A stretch of DNA of 64,000 nucleotides from SIG565 sp045540055 (GTDB lineage Bacteria > Bacillota > Clostridia > Oscillospirales > Acutalibacteraceae), in assembly GCA_045540055.1 (NCBI GenBank), contig JAZQGO010000011.1, positions 31,753 to 95,752 of the forward strand, read 5' to 3'. Below the pieces are notes generated by a model. That model was not told the origin of the DNA. It did not search any database and saw only the letters and a program-made list of their open reading frames with translations. The position numbers and the translations under genes are program-made. Positions 24,967 to 31,621 of the stretch are shown piece after piece (the first letter of the stretch is position 1; each line of letters begins with the position of its first letter).

Positions 24967-25917
24967 ATGGAGTGGATAATTGCGGCAGTTCTGCTTATTT
25001 TTGCGGGCGGTATTATTGCTATGCTTTCGGTTACTGTGCCGATAGCTAAGAATGTTTATAAAGAACAGCTTGTAAGAACAGAGCCTGAAAAGTGGGGACG
25101 TGTTTGTTCCTGCCCTGAAAATGAAGAACAGCAGGCAATGTGGGATGCCGGCTGTGCTTGGGCTGCGAGTAATGCCGATAAAAAGCAGGATGTTCACATA
25201 GTGCACGACTCTCTTAATTTATACGGCGAGTTCTACCGTTTTTCAGATAGCGGTAAATGTGTAATTATATTACCCGGCAGATGTGAATGTCTTAAATATT
25301 CTTACTACTTTGCGCCGGCTTACGAGAGGTCAGGCTATAATGTTTTGGTTATTGATACCCGCGCTCACGGTAACAGTGACGGTAAATATAACACTATTGG
25401 CGCTAAAGAGAGCGGTGATGTGCTTGCTTGGGTAAGAATGCTTGAAGAAAGCTTTGGCATAGACACTATCTATTTTCATACAATTTGTGTCGGTACTGCC
25501 TCGGGTCTTTTGGCAATGACCGATAAAGCATGTCCCGATTCGGTAAAGGGCATTGTAACTGAAGGATGTTTTACAAGCTTTCGTGAGACCTTTAAGCAGC
25601 ATATGATACAGATTAACAAACCCTTGTTTCCTGTTTTAGATTTAGTAATGTATCAAATCACTAAAAACACAGGCACTAATCTTAGAAAAACGGCGCCGAT
25701 AAAGGTTATTGGCAAATTGAAGCAAAGAGCATTGTTTCTTTATGGTGAACAAGACGTATTTTCATTACCTGAAAAAAGCAAGCAACTGTTCAATAAGTGC
25801 GGCAGTAGTGATAAAAGAATCGTTTGGTTCGATAAAGGCGGCCATTCGCATCTTCGCATAAATAATACAGAAAAATACGACCAGGCTATAGTGGATTTTT
25901 TAAATGATGAAAAGTAA
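24967..25917 (+). CDS. Membrane-anchored alpha/beta hydrolase with a predicted Cys nucleophile
   Basis: 316 residues. One N-terminal membrane helix (about 3-27) precedes an alpha/beta-hydrolase domain: VIILPGRCECLKYS near 99, VIDTRAHGNSDGKY near 128, then YFHTICVGTASGLL around 169-182. In ordinary relatives this last segment reads HGESMG, with serine at the position held here by Cys174. An acidic residue in LYGEQDVFSLP and histidine in DKGGHSHLRI complete a possible Cys-Asp-His triad, as in dienelactone hydrolase. ATG 24967 has a strong ATCGGAGG site. Its 3' end overlaps the deacetylase gene by 14 bases. Substrate unknown; acyltransferase rather than hydrolase activity is possible. Confidence 0.8.
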   Translation: MEWIIAAVLLIFAGGIIAMLSVTVPIAKNVYKEQLVRTEPEKWGRVCSCPENEEQQAMWDAGCAWAASNADKKQDVHIVHDSLNLYGEFYRFSDSGKCVIILPGRCECLKYSYYFAPAYERSGYNVLVIDTRAHGNSDGKYNTIGAKESGDVLAWVRMLEESFGIDTIYFHTICVGTASGLLAMTDKACPDSVKGIVTEGCFTSFRETFKQHMIQINKPLFPVLDLVMYQITKNTGTNLRKTAPIKVIGKLKQRALFLYGEQDVFSLPEKSKQLFNKCGSSDKRIVWFDKGGHSHLRINNTEKYDQAIVDFLNDEK

Positions 25918-26785
25918 TAATCAGCGTAAAATGGCCGTTTTCACGATGGATATCGAAAATCTTACCGATACAGGCTGTATTATGAACAGCGATTTAGAGA
26001 TTCATCAGGATATGCTTGACGGCCTTGACGAATATGTTTCAATTCTTGACAAATATAATATAAAAGCGACCTTCTTTGCGGTTTGTGAGGCGGCTCAGAC
26101 CGTTCAGGAAAAACTGAAGCGTTATATTTCGAACGGTCACGATTTAGCTCTTCACGGCTATGACCATACGGCGCCCATTACACTTAAATGCGACGAGTTT
26201 CGTTACAGAATAGCGTCGGCTAAAAAGTGGCTTGAAGAGCTTTTCGGTGTTGAGGTGAGGGGCTACAGAGCACCATTTTTCAGCCTTGATAATGAGCATC
26301 TTGAAATACTTTCGGAGTTGGGTTTTAAGTACGATTCAAGCCGTTTTGACTTTCCCAAGCGTGACTATGCGGCCAAAATTGACGTAAGCCGATTTAATAG
26401 GATTACCGAAAATGTTTTCAGACGCGGTGACTTTTTTGAGTTTGGTATGCCGTGTCACCAGTGGTTTGGTCTGCGTATACCTGTTTCGGGTGGCGGTTAT
26501 GCACGAATGAGTGAGTGGACCTTCTTTTTGTCTATGCTTCATCAGTATTTAACACATAGTGATTATTATGTGTTTTATCTGCACCCGTTTGAGTTATCAA
26601 AAATGAAGATGCCGAACACCCCGAATCTTAAGGCCTATGACCAATATTATTTGAGAGCGGGGGTTAAAAGCTATCGTCGCAAAATCGAGATAATTATTAA
26701 AATGCTTAAAAAACTAGGTTATGAATTTGTAACCTTTGATGAGCTGGCAAACCGACTGCAAAGTGGCGAAAAAATGTTTAATTAA
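25904..26785 (+). CDS. Polysaccharide deacetylase (NodB homology, CE4-like)
   Basis: 293 residues. The NodB domain shows the metal and catalytic residues: Asp16-Ile-Glu18 (motif 1), His84-Gly-Tyr-Asp-His88 (motif 2, zinc), and YRAPFFSLDN (motif 3) near residue 119. The layout, with the first motif DIE rather than DD and the PHQWFG-like section, resembles deacetylases of exopolysaccharide clusters (DUF3473-type). There is no signal peptide, so action on an intracellular or lipid-linked sugar is more likely than on the wall. Two adjacent ATG codons (25904, 25907) are possible. Overlaps and is coupled to the hydrolase. The 308-bp inverted-repeat element begins two bases after its stop. Confidence 0.87.
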   Translation: MMKSNNQRKMAVFTMDIENLTDTGCIMNSDLEIHQDMLDGLDEYVSILDKYNIKATFFAVCEAAQTVQEKLKRYISNGHDLALHGYDHTAPITLKCDEFRYRIASAKKWLEELFGVEVRGYRAPFFSLDNEHLEILSELGFKYDSSRFDFPKRDYAAKIDVSRFNRITENVFRRGDFFEFGMPCHQWFGLRIPVSGGGYARMSEWTFFLSMLHQYLTHSDYYVFYLHPFELSKMKMPNTPNLKAYDQYYLRAGVKSYRRKIEIIIKMLKKLGYEFVTFDELANRLQSGEKMFN

Positions 26786-26786
26786 A

Positions 26787-27094
26787 AAAGGTGATTACCA
26801 AACGGAGCGTTCACATAGGGAGAAATTGGTTTTGGAATAAAAAATTGCCCTATTTCTTTGCCTTAAACCTTGAAATACGCTAGTATATCTGCGGTTTTGC
26901 GGCTTCGATAATAGAACAATTTTTAAATTACAAAACTGCACGCACCCGAAGAAGATGAATTTTTAGTGGGCTAACAGACGAAAAAGCACGGTAATGCTGA
27001 CGCATACCGTGCTTTTTTAACACATTAGACCGCAAAAATTCACTTTTTCGGGCAAATTATCCCTATGTGAACGCTCCGTTTGGTAATCACCTTT
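26787..27094. mobile_element. MITE-like element with 35-bp perfect terminal inverted repeats
   Basis: A 308-bp unit that fills the gap between the convergent deacetylase and phosphopantetheinyl transferase genes. Bases 26787-26821 and 27060-27094 are perfect inverted copies of 35 bp (outer end AAAGGTGATTACC). The roughly 238-bp interior encodes nothing convincing and holds shorter internal inverted repeats (AATTGCCC/GGGCAAATT; TTTTGCGG/CCGCAAAA). It begins two bases after one stop codon and ends three bases before the other. No clear target-site duplication can be seen, although AATTAAA-like sequence flanks both ends. A non-autonomous DDE-type element is the best reading. An unusually large bidirectional hairpin is the alternative. 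Confidence 0.65.
26986..27019 (+). terminator. Intrinsic terminator inside the inverted-repeat element
   Basis: Stem GCACGGTA (26986-26993) with TACCGTGC (27005-27012), an 11-base loop, followed by TTTTTT. It would stop read-through from the deacetylase operon before it reaches the opposite gene. Confidence 0.8.
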
Positions 27095-27097
27095 AAT

Positions 27098-27664
27098 TTA
27101 TTCCCTAATAATGGTTATTATGCAATTATTTTCAAAATAATGCAGTGGTTTGAGCTCGCAGTAGCTGATAGACTTAAGCTTTGTAATGCCTGTGCCAAGC
27201 ATTTTAAAATAGGCTTCCTTAGCGGTCCATATTTTATAAAAGCGTATAAGCTTTTCACGCTCGTCCTTAGCGTCCGACAGAAATTCAATATCACTCTTGG
27301 TACACAGTATTTTCGTAATATCGGTTTTGATGGGTTTAATTACTTCAATATCTATTCCTATTTCTCTTTGGTCAATTACTAAGGAAAGAAAATTGACCGA
27401 GTGGCTTATATTAAAACAGAAGGGCAGATTTTCAGCATACGGCTTGCCGTCTTTAGTGCGATTAAGTTTGATTTTTTCGGTAGCCATACCCGATATTTTT
27501 GATAATTCTGTCTTTACCGCCCATTCGCCGTATACCGACATTTCTCTCGTGGGTATGTGCTTGCCCGATAATAATTTTTCTTTTCGTCCTGCCTCCATCA
27601 GTTCAAGGCATCTGTTATAATCGTTTATATTAAAATCATCGCTTGAATATAAAAACCACTTCAA
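27098..27664 (-). CDS. Sfp-type 4'-phosphopantetheinyl transferase
   Basis: 188 residues. It transfers 4'-phosphopantetheine from CoA to a conserved serine of carrier proteins. Motifs: FNISHSVNFLSLVI (about 83-96), the Mg-binding GIDIEVIKP (about 99-107), and FYKIWTAKEAYFKMLGTG (about 140-157). It is a single-domain Sfp-like enzyme, not the smaller AcpS. The start is a TTG at 27664, supported by AAGGAGGG six bases upstream; the nearby ATG is out of frame. It is divergent from an operon with two carrier-protein domains, its likely targets. Confidence 0.92.
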   Translation of the reverse strand: MKWFLYSSDDFNINDYNRCLELMEAGRKEKLLSGKHIPTREMSVYGEWAVKTELSKISGMATEKIKLNRTKDGKPYAENLPFCFNISHSVNFLSLVIDQREIGIDIEVIKPIKTDITKILCTKSDIEFLSDAKDEREKLIRFYKIWTAKEAYFKMLGTGITKLKSISYCELKPLHYFENNCIITIIRE

Positions 27665-27693
27665 ACATAGCCCTCCTTTAATCCCAATGAATC

Positions 27694-27722
27694 TTGACTT
27701 TGATAATATTTACTTATATAAT
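27694..27722 (+). promoter_or_regulatory. Promoter of the acyl-ligase/ACP/acyltransferase operon
   Basis: TTGACT (27694-27699), 17-base spacer, TATAAT (27717-27722). Because transcription should start near 27729, the ATG at 27687 cannot be the start codon and the ATG at 27756 (AAGGTG five bases upstream) is used. Confidence 0.88.
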
Positions 27723-27755
27723 AACAGAGATAGTTTTTTGATTCAAGGTGTTAAG

Positions 27756-29660
27756 ATGAAAAAAGAGCTTAAAAATTTAATTAAACAAAATGCGCAGGCT
27801 TTAAGAACCTCAAATCAGGACTTTAAGGATATTTACAAAATTACTTTTTCACACCCCGATTATATTATGGCTGAAAGCAATGACGGTTTTCGTACATATA
27901 AGTACTCATATGGGGATATGTACAAGCGGTGCGAGGCGACGGCTGCGTCAATTTATGCAGTTCTTGGCGATACACACGGCTTTATTGGCTTACAGATGGA
28001 AAACAGCGTCGATTGGATTGCGGCCTTCTGGGGAATTTTAAAAAGCGGCAATAAGCCTTATCTTGTCAATACAAGGCATCCCGAAAGTATTACTAAACGC
28101 ATATTCGAAACGCTAAAAATAAATAAGGTCATTTGCGATAAAAAGGGCGGCCTTGATGTAGAATATATTGAATTTTCGTCATTGCCCGAATCGCAGGCCT
28201 GCACAGCCGAGTTTGAGAACGAAATAGCAATTGCAACATCGGCAACCTCACTTAATGAAACGATATGCTTTTATGATGGTAAGGCGCTTTCGGCTCAGAT
28301 TCTTAATTCCGAGAAGATTGTTAAAGATAACAAGAGAATTGCAAAACACTATAAGGGTCAGCTTAAACTTTTGGCGTTTTTGCCTTTTTATCATATCTTC
28401 GGTCTGTGTGCGGTGTATTTTTGGTTTACCTTCTTTTGCAGAACGCTGGTGTTTTTACGGGATATGGCACCCGATACGATTTTAAGCACCTGTCGCAGAC
28501 ACGAGGTTACCCATATTTTTGCGGTGCCACTGCTTTGGCACACCATAGAGCAAAAGGTTATAAAAAGTGCCGAGCAACAGGGTAGATTAAAAAAACTGCA
28601 AAAGGGTATAGGTATCTGCACGAAATTGCAGAATATTTTTCCGTATTTTGGTTCGTGGTTATCAAAGAAGATTATGTCTTCGGTTACCGAGCAGATTTTC
28701 GGTCAGAGCGTGCAGTTTCTTATAAGCGGCGGCAGTTTTATTAAAAAATCAACCTTAGAGCTGCTAAATGGTATAGGTTACCCGCTTCATAACGGCTACG
28801 GTATGAGCGAAATCGGCATTGCGTCGGTTGAACTGCGTGACCGCCCGAAAGACAGAAATTTGTCGTCAATCGGTCGACCGTTCATATCTGCTGAGTATAA
28901 AATTGATGCCGATGGCGTGCTTTTTGTTAAAGGTCAATCGGTCTGCACAAGAAGAATTATCGGCGGTAAAGAGATTGTTACTGACGGCTGGTTTAATACG
29001 GGTGATATTGTCGAGCGTGATGAGCAGGGCAATTACTATATTGTCGGCAGACAAAGTGACGTCGTAATAGGTGAGAACGGTGAAAATATAAATCCCGATA
29101 CGGTAGAGCAGTGCTTTAACGTTAAGGATGTACTCTCACTGTCAGTGCTCGGCTTATCGATTGACTCACAACAGCAGTTGTGTCTTGTAGCGCAGGTGAG
29201 CAGATATTTATCATCGCAGAGAATAGATGCGTTAAGACGTGAATTAGAGTCAATAAATTCAGCACTTCCGCTTACACTGCAGGTGAGAAAATTCTATATG
29301 ACCTATGATGCTCTGTCGGCCGAAACCGCAATCAAGGTAAGCCGTAAATATCTTGAAAGGGCTATAAATAACGGTTCTGTTAAGCTATTACCTTTCAGCA
29401 GGGTAGAGGCAGGTGACGCCTTTGATAAGCAGAGCCCCATCGTTAAAAAGGTTACTGAAATTATTGCCGAAATATTATCACTCGATGCCGAAGAAATCGA
29501 CTGTGACGCCCATCTTATTCTCGATATAGGTGCGTCAAGTCTTCAGTATTTCTCTATTCTTTCTGCTCTGGCGAGTGAATTTTGCGTATCTGCGCAGGAC
29601 GGCGAGGACTACGCTTATACTGTGCGTGACATCAGCGCATATATAGAAAGGTATATTTAG
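27756..29660 (+). CDS. AMP-dependent acyl ligase fused to an acyl carrier domain
   Basis: 634 residues. Residues 1-510 are an ANL-superfamily adenylating ligase: GYPLHNGYGMSEIGIAS (YGxSE motif, near 340), GWFNTGDIVERDEQGNYYIVGRQSDVV (TGD and GR motifs, near 410-435), and a C-terminal lysine region near AIKVSRKYLE. The usual P-loop (TSGTTGxPK) is degenerate here, reading TSATSLNET near residue 170. Residues about 560-634 form a carrier domain with DIGASSLQ as the phosphopantetheine site. It probably activates a fatty or aryl acid and loads it on its own carrier domain. First gene of a tightly packed operon (2-base gap to the next). The acid used is unknown. Confidence 0.88.
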   Translation: MKKELKNLIKQNAQALRTSNQDFKDIYKITFSHPDYIMAESNDGFRTYKYSYGDMYKRCEATAASIYAVLGDTHGFIGLQMENSVDWIAAFWGILKSGNKPYLVNTRHPESITKRIFETLKINKVICDKKGGLDVEYIEFSSLPESQACTAEFENEIAIATSATSLNETICFYDGKALSAQILNSEKIVKDNKRIAKHYKGQLKLLAFLPFYHIFGLCAVYFWFTFFCRTLVFLRDMAPDTILSTCRRHEVTHIFAVPLLWHTIEQKVIKSAEQQGRLKKLQKGIGICTKLQNIFPYFGSWLSKKIMSSVTEQIFGQSVQFLISGGSFIKKSTLELLNGIGYPLHNGYGMSEIGIASVELRDRPKDRNLSSIGRPFISAEYKIDADGVLFVKGQSVCTRRIIGGKEIVTDGWFNTGDIVERDEQGNYYIVGRQSDVVIGENGENINPDTVEQCFNVKDVLSLSVLGLSIDSQQQLCLVAQVSRYLSSQRIDALRRELESINSALPLTLQVRKFYMTYDALSAETAIKVSRKYLERAINNGSVKLLPFSRVEAGDAFDKQSPIVKKVTEIIAEILSLDAEEIDCDAHLILDIGASSLQYFSILSALASEFCVSAQDGEDYAYTVRDISAYIERYI

Positions 29661-29662
29661 TT

Positions 29663-30307
29663 ATGAAGCAAAAGAATGTTAATTGGTTGCTGCTTTGGTT
29701 TGTCAAATTGACAGGCGCGCCTCTTGCATTACTCTTTTTTAAACCGAGGATTTACTATGTTGATAAGGCTGTACAGTCCCGTCGGTTGCCAAAGGGATGT
29801 ATACTTATGTCGAATCACAAGTCGCTTATGGATTTTGTGTTATATTTATGTGTGTTTTTCGGTAGAACCATACGGTTTTTAATGGCCGAGGTGTTGTTTA
29901 ATAAAAGCAAGCTTTTTGCGTCGTTTTTGTTTGGTATCGGCGGCATATATGTAAATCGTGATACATATGATTTTGGCTTTATGCAGGAATCGATAAAGGT
30001 GCTCGACCGAGGTGGAACGGTTGGTGTTTTCCCCGAAGGTCGTTTGCCCGTCGGCGGTAAGGCGTGGCCCTTTAAGCCCAGTATTACATATATAGCTCTG
30101 AACACAGATAAAGTGATTGTGCCGGTTTACACCGACGGAAATTATGGTATATTTAAGCGGGCGAGCGTAGTTATCGGCACACCAATTGATGTACACGAGT
30201 ATTGCACCGAAAAAAATCCGAGTGAGGATGAAATAAAGCGTCTGACCGATTTGCTCGAAGCAAAAATGGCAGAACTAAAGGAGTTTCTTGAAAACAATGC
30301 AAAATAA
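29663..30307 (+). CDS. PlsC-type acyltransferase 1
   Basis: 214 residues of the lysophosphatidic acid acyltransferase-like (LPLAT) superfamily. Catalytic box I is SNHKSLMDF (NHxxxxD, near residue 51) and box III is FPEGRLPVGG (near 125). A hydrophobic N-terminus (about 8-26) places it at the membrane. It starts two bases after the ligase stop and overlaps the next gene, so the operon order is ligase-ACP, acyltransferase 1, acyltransferase 2, ACP. LPLAT proteins in secondary-metabolite operons may acylate amines or other acceptors rather than lysophospholipids; the acceptor is open. Confidence 0.88.
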   Translation: MKQKNVNWLLLWFVKLTGAPLALLFFKPRIYYVDKAVQSRRLPKGCILMSNHKSLMDFVLYLCVFFGRTIRFLMAEVLFNKSKLFASFLFGIGGIYVNRDTYDFGFMQESIKVLDRGGTVGVFPEGRLPVGGKAWPFKPSITYIALNTDKVIVPVYTDGNYGIFKRASVVIGTPIDVHEYCTEKNPSEDEIKRLTDLLEAKMAELKEFLENNAK

Positions 30308-30944
30308 AGAGCGTAAAAATCCTTTCAGATTTTTACCTATGGATATAGGTAGAATGGTTTGCAGTGTGCTTTTACCTATTTTTCGCAATAAGCGAATACA
30401 TATTTCGGGTAAAAAATACAAAAAACACCTAAAGGGCGGTGTGATTGTAGTATCAAATCACACCGGCTTTTCCGACCCGTTTTTAATAGGCACAACCTTT
30501 TGGTATCGCCGTGTTTTCTTCTTGGCGGCGAAAGAGGTTATGCGCAATAGAATTATTGAAATATTGCTCAAGGGTATGGGATGTATCAAAATTGACCGCG
30601 AAATATCCGATATAAATGCTATAAGAAAATGCGTGAATCTGCTAAAAGATGGTAAGCTTCTCAGTATGTTTCCTCAGGGTGGCATAACAGAGGGCGGCGA
30701 GGTTGATAAAATTAAATCGGGTGCAGTTTTAATTTCAATGCAGGCGGGTGTACCTATTGTACCTGCCTATACGGTTAAGAGAGAACACTGGTGGCAAAGA
30801 CAAAAGGTCGTTATAGGTGACGAGTTTGATTGTCGACATAAGTGCAATAAGCGTTTTCCGTCGGTTACCGATATAGCGGCTTTATCTAAAGAATTACTTC
30901 AAAAAATTGAGGAGTGTAGGATAGTCTATGAGCAAACAAACTGA
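30288..30944 (+). CDS. PlsC-type acyltransferase 2
   Basis: 218 residues of the LPLAT superfamily with VSNHTGFSDPF (NHxxxxD near residue 52) and MFPQGGITEGG near 128. In box III the usual FPEG is FPQG, with Gln for Glu, a substitution seen in some family members. A basic amphipathic N-terminus suggests membrane association. A TTG start at 30288 sits four bases after AAAGGAG; the ATG at 30297 is the alternative. Overlaps the upstream gene by about 20 bases and the ACP gene by 17. Two different acyltransferases in one operon suggest two acyl transfers or a membrane-lipid product (inference). Confidence 0.86.
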   Translation: MKTMQNKERKNPFRFLPMDIGRMVCSVLLPIFRNKRIHISGKKYKKHLKGGVIVVSNHTGFSDPFLIGTTFWYRRVFFLAAKEVMRNRIIEILLKGMGCIKIDREISDINAIRKCVNLLKDGKLLSMFPQGGITEGGEVDKIKSGAVLISMQAGVPIVPAYTVKREHWWQRQKVVIGDEFDCRHKCNKRFPSVTDIAALSKELLQKIEECRIVYEQTN

Positions 30945-31188
30945 TAAATCAATAATTATTGAAAAACTTACCGAGCTGTTTAACAGCGTTTTCGAGGGTG
31001 AACTTAATGTCGAGTCACTGTCGGCTGATACACGCCTTATTGAAGATATAGGTATGAATTCAATAGGTCTTCTATATATGGCGATGGCGGTAGAAGAGGA
31101 GTTTGGCGTACGCTTTACCAACGATGATTTTGTGTCGCTCAGAACGGTTGGCGATGTTGTTGAAAAAATTGGGGCTAATGTTTTATGA
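30928..31188 (+). CDS. Acyl carrier protein
   Basis: 86 residues, acidic, four-helix ACP. The phosphopantetheine serine is Ser45 in EDIGMNSIGLLYMAMAVE (usual form DSL; here NSI). It starts within the 3' end of acyltransferase 2 and its stop overlaps the LRAT gene by four bases. It is more diverged than a housekeeping AcpP and no fatty-acid synthesis gene adjoins it, so a dedicated role in this operon is likely. The divergent phosphopantetheinyl transferase is the obvious activator. Confidence 0.9.
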   Translation: MSKQTDKSIIIEKLTELFNSVFEGELNVESLSADTRLIEDIGMNSIGLLYMAMAVEEEFGVRFTNDDFVSLRTVGDVVEKIGANVL

Positions 31189-31592
31189 AATGGACGGCAG
31201 ACATGCCAAAATGTGGCGACATTATCCGTGTGAAGGTTAAATTTTATCATCACTATGGGATATTTGTAGACGAGGACTGCGTAGTGCAGTTCGGTATGCC
31301 CGATAATACGGGTGTGAATCCCGATGATATTGAGGTTATCACTACCAATATTGATACTTTTAGAAACGGCGGAGCAGTCGAAACCGCAGCTTTTTCGGTT
31401 TTAGAGCGTATGAAAAAGCAAAGTAGTGAAAAAATTGTTGAAACTGCACTGTCGCGAATCGGCGAAAAAGGCTATAACATTTTGCATAATAACTGCGAGC
31501 ATTTTGTGAATGAATGTGTTTTCGGTGAGGCTGAATCAGGATTTCTTGATTCGGTTCGACAGGAAATCAGAAAAAAGATTGGCAAGAAGTAA
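31185..31592 (+). CDS. LRAT/NC-domain protein (possible acyltransferase or phospholipase)
   Basis: 135 residues with the permuted NlpC/P60 fold of lecithin-retinol acyltransferase-like proteins. The N-terminal GDIIRVKVKFYHHYGIFV supplies the histidine pair (His22/His23) and the C-terminal HNNCEHFVNEC supplies the NC motif with Cys104 as expected nucleophile. Animal relatives move acyl chains between phospholipids and amines. There is no signal peptide and no hydrophobic anchor at the C-terminus. ATGA overlap with the ACP gene shows coupling, which makes acyl transfer from or to ACP plausible; this is inference. Last gene of the tightly coupled block. Confidence 0.85.
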   Translation: MKWTADMPKCGDIIRVKVKFYHHYGIFVDEDCVVQFGMPDNTGVNPDDIEVITTNIDTFRNGGAVETAAFSVLERMKKQSSEKIVETALSRIGEKGYNILHNNCEHFVNECVFGEAESGFLDSVRQEIRKKIGKK

Positions 31593-31621
31593 TTAATTTT
31601 GTATTATAGGAGGCATTAAAA

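Noticed and set aside
27687..27755. Upstream ATG at 27687 as the start of the acyl ligase
   Set aside because: It lies upstream of the predicted transcription start, and the promoter occupies these bases; ATG 27756 has a proper ribosome binding site.
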